Positions 1 to 6,540 of a DNA stretch of 7,944 bases are shown here, piece after piece. Both the position numbers and the translations under genes were made by a program. This DNA is from Bacillota bacterium. GTDB taxonomy: Bacteria > Bacillota > Clostridia > Oscillospirales > Acutalibacteraceae. The DNA is taken from the NCBI GenBank assembly GCA_023397245.1, contig JAEWUH010000092.1, forward strand, positions 1-7,944, read 5' to 3'. Position 1 is the stretch's first letter. The number at the start of each line of letters is the position of its first letter. Under the pieces are notes generated by a model that did not search any database, had not been told where the DNA came from, and was given only the letters and a program-made list of their open reading frames with translations.

Positions 1-1451
1 CATGCTTTTAAATCCGAATAGCTAAATACACAGTAAGCCTCAAGTGCAATATTGCAGAGGAAAGCAGCCAGAAGGAACACCGGGCGAATCAGCTGTCTTC
101 GGCTTTCGTGCCTGTTTTTAAATCCGCGGTACATCGTGACAATACCAATACCGCTCAGCACGGCAATCGCTGGAGCGATCATGCATAGATAATAACGGTG
201 ATAGAAACCGGCAAAGCTGAAGAAAACAGCCATGGCAGCCAGCCAGAGAGACCAGAACAGGATTGCGGCCTGCCCCGCGTCTTTTTTACGCATCAATTTC
301 AAATTGAAGCAGCCGATCATGCTGCAGATTGCAAAAAGCAGCAGCCAGGAGCTTTGTCCGTACAGGTTCGAGCTCCAAAGCCGGATTACGGACGCATTCC
401 CGATTTCCGAACCGCCGCCGGCACCGCGCTGGCCGCCGTTTCCGCTGAAATCGGGACGGGAGTTCTGGCCGTCTCTCCCATCCTGCGTCATTTGCGGAGG
501 AGTCTCGCCGTTCGGCGCCTGCGGCGGCGTTCCGCCCATGCTTCCGCCTCCCGGCATTTCCGTATTGCCTGCGTTGCTGCCGTCCGGAGCGGCTGCATTT
601 CCGTCTTTTCCGTCATCCTGCCGGCCGGTTCCGCCCATGCCGCCGCCCATACCGCTGCCGAACAGCCTTTCTGTTCCGTTGTGACCGGTTATCAATTCCA
701 GCATGGAATTGTTGCTGGTGCTGTCCACGTAAGGACGGCTGTCAGAGGGGTAAAGTTCAACAACGGCCACCCATGCGAATGACACAACCGCCAGAAGAAG
801 AACACTGATAATCCCGTTTATAAAACGTCTGCTCCATTTTATTTTTGCAAAGAGCAGATAGGTAACAACAACCGCGGGCAAAATCATATATGCCTGCAGC
901 ATTTTAATATTGAAGCCAAGCCCGATGAACACAGCGCAAAGCAGCAGATCTCGGAGTTTTCCGCTTTCGATGGAACGCAGAAGAAACCAAGCGGAAATAA
1001 GCAGCACAAGAACAAGCTGCATATCCATTGTGTTGTTGCGCGCCACCACTACGGATACCGGAGTGATTGCTAAAATAAGCGAGGAAATAAGCCCTGCGGA
1101 GCGTCCGAAGTATTTTGCCGTAAGGATATAGACCATTATGCAGGAAGCCGTACCGGCCAGCGCCTGCGGAAGCAGCATCGCCCAGCCATGATAACCGAAA
1201 ATCAGTACGGAAATCGCCTGCACCCATAATCCGAGCGGCGGCTTATCAACGCTCACCATGCCGGAGGGGTCAAACGAAACGAAGAAAAAATTATGAAAGC
1301 TCTGCGTCATACTTTTAATGCATGCCGCATAATATTCATTTCCGGTGCCGACCTTTGATATGGCGTAAAAATTCAGAAGGAAAGAAAGTGCCGATATCAA
1401 AATCAATGCGACAATATGGCCTTTGTTTTTTATTCTATTTAAGCGCTGCAT
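1..1451 (-). CDS. GT39/ArnT-like membrane glycosyltransferase (YkcB-type), 3' end missing
   Basis: The frame is open from ATG at 1451 to the left edge (483 codons, no stop), so the C-terminus lies outside the window. AAAGGAG sits 8 bases before the ATG. The protein is polytopic: a first membrane segment at residues 12-30, a run of hydrophobic helices between about 75 and 231, and more after 366. Family marks are NEYYAA (38-43) and VDKPPLGLW (68-76) in the first outer loop, RPYVDSTSNNS (239-249) before a Gly/Met/Pro-rich outer stretch (about 264-350, with GMGGGMGG), and HRYY followed by IAPAIA (418-430). This pattern matches the PMT_2/GT39 group that includes B. subtilis YkcB, thought to move a sugar from a polyprenyl-phosphate carrier to a cell-surface acceptor; donor and acceptor are unknown. 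YkcB-type proteins are about 700 residues, so roughly a third is missing. It follows sigG after 110 bases with no clear terminator between; whether it is co-transcribed is open. Family placement is firm, function is not. Confidence 0.88.
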   Translation of the reverse strand, partial: MQRLNRIKNKGHIVALILISALSFLLNFYAISKVGTGNEYYAACIKSMTQSFHNFFFVSFDPSGMVSVDKPPLGLWVQAISVLIFGYHGWAMLLPQALAGTASCIMVYILTAKYFGRSAGLISSLILAITPVSVVVARNNTMDMQLVLVLLISAWFLLRSIESGKLRDLLLCAVFIGLGFNIKMLQAYMILPAVVVTYLLFAKIKWSRRFINGIISVLLLAVVSFAWVAVVELYPSDSRPYVDSTSNNSMLELITGHNGTERLFGSGMGGGMGGTGRQDDGKDGNAAAPDGSNAGNTEMPGGGSMGGTPPQAPNGETPPQMTQDGRDGQNSRPDFSGNGGQRGAGGGSEIGNASVIRLWSSNLYGQSSWLLLFAICSMIGCFNLKLMRKKDAGQAAILFWSLWLAAMAVFFSFAGFYHRYYLCMIAPAIAVLSGIGIVTMYRGFKNRHESRRQLIRPVFLLAAFLCNIALEAYCVFSYSDLKA

Positions 1452-1561
1452 AAGATTTCTCCTTTATCTTCATTACAGCACTCAGTGTAATTTTTCAATG
1501 TGATGAATTTTTGACGGTTTTGAAAATGTTTCTAAAAGAACTATTGGCAAATTCAGGAAGC

Positions 1562-2332
1562 TCAAATATCCTTTTTGATTTTATCCAGCGCGGCTTTTTC
1601 CAGCCGGGAAACCTGCGCCTGACTGATGCCGATTTCGGAAGCAACCTCCATCTGTGTTTTTCCCTGAAAAAAGCGCATGGAAAGAATTCGCTTTTCGCGG
1701 TTATTCAAATCCTTAATCGCTTCTTTCAGCGCGATTTCATCGAGCCAGTTGGAATCATCGTTATTGTCCCCCACCTGATCCATCACATAAATGGTATCGC
1801 CGCCGTCTGAAAACACCGGCTCATAGAGCGAAACCGGCTCAACAATGGATTCCAGCGCAAGAACAATATCCTCGCGCGGTATATCAAGTTCCTTTGCTAT
1901 TTCGTCGATGGTCGGTTCCCGGTTATTTGCTGCCGTCATCCGCTCCTTGGCCTGCATCGCCTTATAGGCTGTGTCGCGCAGAGAACGGCTGACCCGTATG
2001 GAATTGTTATCGCGCAGATAACGCCGGATTTCACCGATGATCATGGGAACGCCGTATGTGGAAAAACGCACTCCCTGGCTGATATCAAAATGGTCAATCG
2101 CTTTGATTAAGCCGATACAGCCGACCTGAAACAAATCGTCCAGATTTTCTCCCCGGTTCGTAAAGCGCTGGATTACGCTGAGGACAAGGCGCAGATTTCC
2201 GCTGATCAATTCGTCGCGTGCTTTTTGATCGCCGTCTTTTACGCGACGCAGCAATTCCATTTTTTCTTTTTCCGTAAGAACCTTAAGCTTTGAAGTGTTC
2301 ACCCCGCAGATTTCCACTTTGTTAAATTGCAC
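1562..2332 (-). CDS. sigG: RNA polymerase sporulation sigma factor sigma-G
   Basis: This 256-residue protein directs late gene expression in the forespore. It opens with the sigma-G signature KVEICGVNTSKL (residues 5-16). Region 2 covers NLRLVLSVIQRF (46-57), DDLFQVGCIGLIKAID (65-80) and FSTYGVPMIIGEIRRYLRDN (90-109). Region 3 follows with IRVSRSLRD (112-120), and the region 4 helix-turn-helix is TQMEVASEIGISQAQVSRLE (226-245). Length agrees with the 260-residue B. subtilis protein. I chose GTG at 2332 because it lies three codons before KVEICGV, as in relatives, and has a GGGGGG tract 8 bases upstream. Longer in-frame starts (GTG 2416, ATG 2392) have no Shine-Dalgarno and would add a non-conserved extension that crosses the leader hairpin. 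Unlike in B. subtilis, sigG is not next to sigE; it is divergent from cca. Translation is probably damped by the leader hairpin (see separate entry). Confidence 0.96.
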   Translation of the reverse strand: MQFNKVEICGVNTSKLKVLTEKEKMELLRRVKDGDQKARDELISGNLRLVLSVIQRFTNRGENLDDLFQVGCIGLIKAIDHFDISQGVRFSTYGVPMIIGEIRRYLRDNNSIRVSRSLRDTAYKAMQAKERMTAANNREPTIDEIAKELDIPREDIVLALESIVEPVSLYEPVFSDGGDTIYVMDQVGDNNDDSNWLDEIALKEAIKDLNNREKRILSMRFFQGKTQMEVASEIGISQAQVSRLEKAALDKIKKDI

Positions 2333-2333
2333 G

Positions 2334-2396
2334 CTGCATTCCCCCCGAATCGGTAATACAACTTCATTATTGCCATGATTGGGGGGTATCATGCAG
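2334..2396 (-). promoter_or_regulatory. sigG leader hairpin that sequesters the ribosome binding site
   Basis: Read on the mRNA strand, CCCCCCAATC (2386-2377) pairs with GATTCGGGGGG (2351-2341): ten base pairs with one bulged C. An outer helix pairs CTGCAT (2396-2391) with ATGCAG (2339-2334), ending one base before the GTG start. Inside the loop, GGCAAT and ATTACC can add five pairs around one mismatch. The G tract at 2346-2341 is the only Shine-Dalgarno-like sequence for sigG, so the fold would hide it. A hairpin covering the sigG ribosome binding site, together with a GTG start, has been reported to reduce sigG translation in B. subtilis (Mearls and colleagues, PLoS Genetics 2018, from memory). 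The pairing is seen directly; the regulatory role is inferred. It requires transcription to begin upstream of about 2396. Confidence 0.72.
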
Positions 2397-2406
2397 GGTC
2401 GTTTAT

Positions 2407-2440
2407 AAATATTCACACGGCGGAAAGATTGCTTTTCTAC
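2407..2440 (-). promoter_or_regulatory. Candidate forespore-type sigG promoter (weak)
   Basis: GTGAATATTT (2416-2407) matches 8 of 10 positions of the sigma-F-type -10 consensus GGNRANAHTR. It would place the transcript start near 2400, just before the leader hairpin. The nearest -35-like element is GTAGA (2440-2436), four of five against GYWTA, but the 19-base gap is longer than the usual 15-16. This is the best match I found on this strand that leaves the hairpin in the transcript. It overlaps the cca promoter on the other strand. It is a by-eye consensus match and may be wrong. Confidence 0.25.
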
Positions 2441-2457
2441 CGTTATTCTTATATAAT
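2429..2457 (+). promoter_or_regulatory. Sigma-A-type promoter of the cca operon
   Basis: TTGCTT (2429-2434) and a perfect TATAAT (2452-2457) are separated by 17 bases, the ideal spacing for the vegetative sigma factor. The predicted start is near 2464, leaving a leader of about 50 bases before cca. The surrounding sequence is AT-rich, unlike the flanking genes. Confidence 0.75.
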
Positions 2458-2512
2458 ATTAAGAAGTTTATATGGTTAGAATAAAGAGAACCGCGCTCTT
2501 GGAGATGAAATC

Positions 2513-3847
2513 ATGGAATTGTCGGCACAGGCCCAAACCGTAATCAGCCAATTAAATGCATCCGGTCATGAAGCATATATCGTCGGCGGCTGCGTACGTG
2601 ACAGCCTTCTCGGCGCGGAGCCCCACGACTGGGATATTGCCACCTCCGCACTGCCGGAGGAAATCAAGCGGTCCCTTGCTGACTTTAGATTAATCGAAAC
2701 CGGCATAAAACACGGAACCGTGACGGCCCTGGTTGACGGAATGCCGATCGAAATCACGACTTACCGGGTGGACGGAGAATATTCCGACAACCGCCATCCC
2801 GATTCCGTGCGTTTTACAGGCAGCCTGAAGGATGACCTTGCACGCAGGGATTTTACCATCAATGCACTCGCTTATAACCATAAAGACGGTATCATTGACT
2901 GCTTCGGCGGCAAGGATGATCTTTTGCATAAGAAAATCCGCTGCGTCGGCGAACCCGATCTGCGTTTTCGTGAGGACGGGCTGCGAATCCTGCGCGCGCT
3001 GCGGTTTGCGGCAGTGCTTGACTTCTCCATTGAGGAAGCAACCTCCGAGAGCATTTTCAACAACCGTGAGCTGCTTAAAAATATTGCTCCGGAAAGAATC
3101 CGTACGGAATTTGTTAAGCTGATTTGCGGCAAAAACGCGGAATCGGTTTTAAGGAATTACCGGGCAGTCTTGGAAGAATTTCTGCCGGAAATCGGCGGCA
3201 TAGTCGCTTTTCCGCAAAATAATCCTTATCACATCTATGATGTATGGGAACACACGCTGAAAAGCACAGCATCTGTTGCGCCTTCTCCTATTCTGCGGAT
3301 TACGATGCTGCTGCACGATATCGGCAAGCCGCTCTGCTTTACACAGGATGAAAAGGGGGTCGGCCATTTTCGGGGCCATAATATCAAAAGTATGGAGATT
3401 GCCCGAGCAGTGTTGCAGCGCCTGCGGTTTGACAACGAAACAGCGGGCAAAATTGAAACGCTTGTGCAATATCATGATATCGCGATACTCCCGGATGAAA
3501 AGCTGCTGCGGCGCTATTTGAACCGCTTCGGCGAAGAAACCGTCCGGCTTCTTTTTAAGGTAAAAGAGGCCGATATTCAGGCGCAGAACCCGAAATTCAT
3601 AAGCAGGCTGGACAGCCTGAAAAAGGCGGAGGAAGTTTTAAATACCGTTCTTGCAGGCAATCAGTGCTTTACATTAAAAGATATGGAAATAACCGGCGAT
3701 GACCTTATTTCTCTTGGATATCCAAAGGGTAAGATTATCGGAATAACGCTCACCGCGCTTCTTGACGAGGTAATGGATGAAAAATGCCCCAATGAGCACG
3801 GGGCGCTGATGAACCGGGCACGGCTCATGAAGGACGAAAAAACATGA
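2513..3847 (+). CDS. cca: CCA-adding tRNA nucleotidyltransferase with HD domain
   Basis: This 444-residue cytosolic enzyme adds or repairs the 3'-CCA end of tRNAs from CTP and ATP without a nucleic acid template. The class II (bacterial) head shows GGCVRD (residues 25-30), the metal-binding pair D39/D41 in DWDIAT, and RRDFTINALA (111-120). EDGLR (154-158) supplies the Asp and Arg that read the incoming base, and ERIRTEF (194-200) follows. The C-terminal half is an HD domain with an apparently complete metal set: H247, HD at 268-269, H289, H321 and D354. HD-type CCA enzymes can carry phosphohydrolase activity, so this one might too; that is inference. A poly(A) polymerase is the main alternative in this superfamily, but genome context and motif set favour CCA. 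GGAG (2501-2504) lies 8 bases before the ATG. It is the first gene of a three-gene operon, and its TGA overlaps the next ATG. Confidence 0.94.
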   Translation: MELSAQAQTVISQLNASGHEAYIVGGCVRDSLLGAEPHDWDIATSALPEEIKRSLADFRLIETGIKHGTVTALVDGMPIEITTYRVDGEYSDNRHPDSVRFTGSLKDDLARRDFTINALAYNHKDGIIDCFGGKDDLLHKKIRCVGEPDLRFREDGLRILRALRFAAVLDFSIEEATSESIFNNRELLKNIAPERIRTEFVKLICGKNAESVLRNYRAVLEEFLPEIGGIVAFPQNNPYHIYDVWEHTLKSTASVAPSPILRITMLLHDIGKPLCFTQDEKGVGHFRGHNIKSMEIARAVLQRLRFDNETAGKIETLVQYHDIAILPDEKLLRRYLNRFGEETVRLLFKVKEADIQAQNPKFISRLDSLKKAEEVLNTVLAGNQCFTLKDMEITGDDLISLGYPKGKIIGITLTALLDEVMDEKCPNEHGALMNRARLMKDEKT

Positions 3848-4344
3848 TAGAACATATCGAGCATACGCTTCTCCCCGTTTACGACGAAAACTCAAAAATT
3901 CTGGTATTGGGAACAATGCCGTCGCCGAAATCCCGCGAATTCGGTTTTTACTACTCCCATCCGCAAAACCGTTTCTGGCGCGTCGTTTCCGATCTCTATG
4001 GGCAAGCACTTCCGGTAACGAACGCGGAAAAAACGGAGTTTCTTCTCCGGAATCGTATCGCGCTCTGGGATGTGCTGAAAAGCTGTGAAATCGAAGGCGC
4101 GGATGACAGCAGTATCCGAAACCCCGTTCCGAACAATATTGCGGGCTTAATCTCTCAAACCGGTATCCAAACAGTATTTACCACCGGCGCCAAAGCATCC
4201 GCGCTTTACAGACGTTTTTGCCGGAAGGACACACACATTGAGGCGATTGCGCTTCCTTCCACCAGCCCCGCGAATTGCCGGCATTACGATTATGAGCGTT
4301 TAAAAGAAGCTTATTCCATATTATTAAACTATACCCGTATATGA
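3844..4344 (+). CDS. DNA-deoxyinosine glycosylase (family 6-type uracil-DNA glycosylase superfamily)
   Basis: This 166-residue protein is predicted to remove hypoxanthine (deaminated adenine) from DNA, starting base excision repair. The first active-site motif is GTMPSPKS (residues 23-30), running into FGFYYSHPQNRFW (33-45); the Asn in HPxNxFW (N42) corresponds to the catalytic residue of the hypoxanthine-DNA glycosylase family. The second superfamily motif is LPSTSPAN (137-144), the DNA-intercalating loop. Length is normal for the family and the protein looks intact. Its ATG overlaps the cca stop as ATGA, which suggests translational coupling; an AAGGA inside the end of cca lies about 9 bases upstream. 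Mug-type mismatch glycosylases share the fold but have different motifs. The shared biology with cca and the following amylase gene is not obvious. Confidence 0.88.
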   Translation: MIEHIEHTLLPVYDENSKILVLGTMPSPKSREFGFYYSHPQNRFWRVVSDLYGQALPVTNAEKTEFLLRNRIALWDVLKSCEIEGADDSSIRNPVPNNIAGLISQTGIQTVFTTGAKASALYRRFCRKDTHIEAIALPSTSPANCRHYDYERLKEAYSILLNYTRI

Positions 4345-4358
4345 TTGGAGGCAGCAAA

Positions 4359-5669
4359 ATGTGGGCTGATCAAAGCGTTTTTTATCAAATCTATCCTCTC
4401 GGTTTCTGCGGGGCGCCGCAGTTTAACGACGGCGTCTGCGTCCCAAGAATTCAAAAGGTGAAAGACTGGATCGGGCATATCAAATACTGCGGCTGCGACG
4501 CCGTCTATTTCTCTCCCCTTTTCGAATCCGATTCCCACGGCTACGATACCCGCGATTACACTAGAATTGACTGCAGGCTTGGAACAAATGAGGATTTTGC
4601 TTCCGTCTGCAGAGCGCTTCGCCAAAACGGAATCCGGGTTATTCTGGACGGCGTATTCAACCACGTTGGCCGAGGATTCTGGGCTTTTCAGGACGTCTTG
4701 AAAAGCCGGGAAAATTCCCGCTACAGGGATTGGTTCCATATCCGCTTTGACGGCAACAGCAATTATAACGACGGCCTGTGGTATGAGGGCTGGGAAGGCC
4801 ATTATGAACTGGTCAAGTTAAATCTTCGGAACGAAGAAGTCATTCAATATCTTTTTGACTGTATCAAAGGCTGGGTAAATGAATTTGACATTGACGGGCT
4901 GCGGCTTGACGTTGCTTACTGCCTTGACCGTGATTTTCTGCGGCGGCTCCGTACATACTGTGAATCGCTAAAACCCGGTTTCTTTCTGGTCGGCGAGATT
5001 TTAGGCGGGGATTACAACCAGATTATGAATGATGCCATGCTGCACAGCGCCACAAATTACGAATGCTACAAAGGGCTGTATTCCAGCTTTAATTCCATGA
5101 ATCTTTTTGAAATCGCCCATTCCCTGCAGCGGCAGTTCGGGTCGGAAAACTGGACGCTGTATAAAGGGAAGCATCTGCTGAATTTTGCGGATAACCATGA
5201 CGTGGTGCGCCTCGCGTCCATACTGAGCAACCCAAGCCATCTGCCCCTTGTTTACGCCGTCCTGTTCGGGATGCCGGGAATCCCATGCGTTTACTACGGA
5301 AGCGAATGGGGCGCATTGGGTGAAAAGCAGCAGGGCAGCGACGCTTCCCTGCGCCCCAATTTTGAGGTTCCCGAAAAAAATGAGCTGACGGAGTACATCG
5401 CCGCCTGCGCCAAAGCGCATAAAGCCAGCCCGGCGCTCTGCTTCGGCGATTATAAGACTCTGCTGATCACCAACAAGCAGTTTATTTTTGAACGCGCGTT
5501 CGAAGGAAACCGGGTTATTGTGGCAGTCAACGCGGACAGCAGTCCGTTTGCCGTGCATTTTAACGCGAACGCGGGCCGTGCGCGCGATCTGCTTACCGGA
5601 GAAGTTCATGACTTCGGCGGCGGCAGCGAACTTCCGCCTTACCGTGCGTTTTACTGGGAAATATTTTAA
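4359..5669 (+). CDS. Intracellular GH13 alpha-amylase-family glycoside hydrolase
   Basis: This 436-residue protein is a (beta/alpha)8-barrel alpha-glucan enzyme. It starts straight into the barrel (VFYQIYPLGF, residues 7-16), with no signal peptide and no N-terminal carbohydrate-binding domain, so it should act in the cytosol on short glucans. The four GH13 regions are complete: DGVFNH (97-102), GLRLDVA (180-186, nucleophile D184), EI in VGEILG (acid/base E213) and FADNHD (277-281 core, D281). A short beta-sandwich domain follows from about 365. The start is ATG at 4359, with GGAGG 7 bases upstream (4347-4351); an in-frame ATG at 4341 overlaps the previous stop but has a poorer site. Sequence alone does not separate maltodextrin glucosidase, cyclomaltodextrinase or alpha-amylase activity. 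It is the last gene of the cca operon, followed by a terminator. Confidence 0.9.
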   Translation: MWADQSVFYQIYPLGFCGAPQFNDGVCVPRIQKVKDWIGHIKYCGCDAVYFSPLFESDSHGYDTRDYTRIDCRLGTNEDFASVCRALRQNGIRVILDGVFNHVGRGFWAFQDVLKSRENSRYRDWFHIRFDGNSNYNDGLWYEGWEGHYELVKLNLRNEEVIQYLFDCIKGWVNEFDIDGLRLDVAYCLDRDFLRRLRTYCESLKPGFFLVGEILGGDYNQIMNDAMLHSATNYECYKGLYSSFNSMNLFEIAHSLQRQFGSENWTLYKGKHLLNFADNHDVVRLASILSNPSHLPLVYAVLFGMPGIPCVYYGSEWGALGEKQQGSDASLRPNFEVPEKNELTEYIAACAKAHKASPALCFGDYKTLLITNKQFIFERAFEGNRVIVAVNADSSPFAVHFNANAGRARDLLTGEVHDFGGGSELPPYRAFYWEIF

Positions 5670-5683
5670 TCTTTGCATAAAAT

Positions 5684-5733
5684 CAGCGGCAGTACGGACA
5701 TGATATTATCCGTATTACCGCTGTTATTTTTAT
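5684..5733 (+). terminator. Intrinsic terminator of the cca operon, possibly bidirectional
   Basis: The arms 5684-5698 and 5709-5723 form a 15-bp stem (one C-A mismatch, one G-U pair) around a 10-base loop, starting 14 bases after the amylase stop. A T-rich run, TTATTTTTATTAT, follows on the plus strand. The hairpin lies between two convergent genes, so it may also stop sigE transcripts, but the T run on that side (GATTTTATG) is short. Confidence 0.82.
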
Positions 5734-5745
5734 TATAACCAATTT

Positions 5746-6468
5746 TCAGCTTACGCGCTCCAAATCCTTTTTCAGCCTTTCTATGATTCGTTTTTCAAGC
5801 CGCGATATGTAGGACTGAGAAATGCCAAGGGTATCGGCGACCTCTTTCTGCGTATGCTCCTTCGTGTTGTTCAGGCCGAACCGAAGCTGCATGATTTCGC
5901 GTTCCCGCGGCGCAAGGTGCGATACCGCGGCAAGCAAAAGGTTCCGTTCCACCTCCTGCTCGATATCCCGGTTCACCGTATCCTGCTCGCTGCCCAATAT
6001 ATCGGAGAGTAAAAGCTCGTTGCCGTCCCAGTCGACATTCAGGGGGTCGTCGATGGATATTTCATTTTTTAGCTGTGAGCTTTTACGTAAGTACATAAGA
6101 ATCTCGTTTTCAATGCATCGGGAGGCATAGGTAGCCAGCTTGATGTTCCGTTCCGGGCAAAAGGTATTCACCGCCTTGATCAGGCCGATGGTCCCGATCG
6201 AGATCAGATCCTCCACCCCGGCGTTTGCCGACTCAAATTTTTTGGCAATATAAACGACCAGCCGAAGGTTATGCGTAATGAGCGGTTCCCTTGCATTTGG
6301 CACATCGTTGATAATATTCTGCATCACCTTCTCTTCTTCCGCTTTGGAAAGCGGCGGCGGAAGAGTTTCCGGCCCGTTGATGTAATGGACCTGCCCATTT
6401 AAGCACAGCCGGAGTAATAAAAATGCCAGTTTCTTTCTGATCTCCCATATTAATTTGTTCATTCCCAT
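5746..6468 (-). CDS. sigE: RNA polymerase sporulation sigma factor pro-sigma-E
   Basis: This 240-residue protein is the early mother-cell sigma factor, made as an inactive membrane-bound precursor. Residues 1-28 are a basic, hydrophobic pro-sequence (KKLAFLLLRLCL at 12-23), followed by YINGPETLPPPLSK (29-42), which aligns with the B. subtilis processing region. Core motifs are NLRLVVYIAKKF (67-78), EDLISIGTIGLIKAVNTF (86-103), KLATYASRCIENEILMYLR (110-128) and DWDGNELLLSD (146-156). The region 4 helix-turn-helix is TQKEVADTLGISQSYISRLE (206-225). B. subtilis sigma-E is 239 residues, so length supports the ATG at 6468, which has an AAGAGGGA stretch upstream, a little far away. A TTG-initiated extension to 6528 would enter a hairpin and add non-conserved sequence. 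It lies 62 bases after spoIIGA on the same strand, the usual pairing of substrate and protease. Confidence 0.96.
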   Translation of the reverse strand: MGMNKLIWEIRKKLAFLLLRLCLNGQVHYINGPETLPPPLSKAEEEKVMQNIINDVPNAREPLITHNLRLVVYIAKKFESANAGVEDLISIGTIGLIKAVNTFCPERNIKLATYASRCIENEILMYLRKSSQLKNEISIDDPLNVDWDGNELLLSDILGSEQDTVNRDIEQEVERNLLLAAVSHLAPREREIMQLRFGLNNTKEHTQKEVADTLGISQSYISRLEKRIIERLKKDLERVS

Positions 6469-6512
6469 TTTCACTCTTTCCCTCTTGCCGCTGCCGCCGC
6501 GGCTGAATAACC

Positions 6513-6540
6513 GTCCGCTTACGGCCAAATTTAAGCGGAC
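6513..6540 (-). repeat. Perfect inverted repeat between spoIIGA and sigE
   Basis: GTCCGCTTA (mRNA strand, 6540-6532) is exactly complementary to TAAGCGGAC (6521-6513) across a 10-base loop. The first arm encodes the last residues and the stop codon of SpoIIGA. No T run follows, so it is not a normal intrinsic terminator. It could protect mRNA ends, mark a cleavage point or tune the protease-to-substrate ratio; the sequence does not say which. Confidence 0.7.

Noticed and set aside
198..782. Plus-strand open frame of 194 codons, and an overlapping one of 150 codons.
   Set aside because: They lie antisense to the glycosyltransferase, are rich in Ala, Pro and Arg as expected from the complement of its Gly-rich loop, and lack family motifs.
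1470..1498. TTGAAA-17-TAATGA as a promoter for the glycosyltransferase, with a TTACA-N8-TGTAA dyad at 1473-1490.
   Set aside because: The -10 matches only two of six positions, and five-base arms with an 8-base gap occur often by chance in AT-rich DNA.
2302..2376. A 24-codon leader ORF (ATG at 2376) that overlaps the sigG start.
   Set aside because: It has no ribosome binding site, only a C tract in front of it, and its peptide looks random. It may be a by-product of the hairpin sequence.
2387..2414. GAATA-16-CATGATA as the sigG promoter.
   Set aside because: Not listed as a feature because the spacer is short for sigma-G and the start would fall inside the hairpin arm; kept as an alternative in the findings.
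2333..2416. N-terminal extension of sigma-G to in-frame GTG 2416 or ATG 2392.
   Set aside because: Neither has a Shine-Dalgarno, the added residues are unlike sigma-G N-termini, and the stretch is the leader hairpin.
5001..5678. Minus-strand open frame of 225 codons opposite the GH13 gene.
   Set aside because: The plus strand carries all four GH13 catalytic regions; the antisense frame shows no recognisable domain or ribosome binding site.
6469..6528. TTG-initiated N-terminal extension of sigma-E.
   Set aside because: It would begin within the intergenic hairpin without a ribosome binding site and exceed the usual family length by 20 residues.
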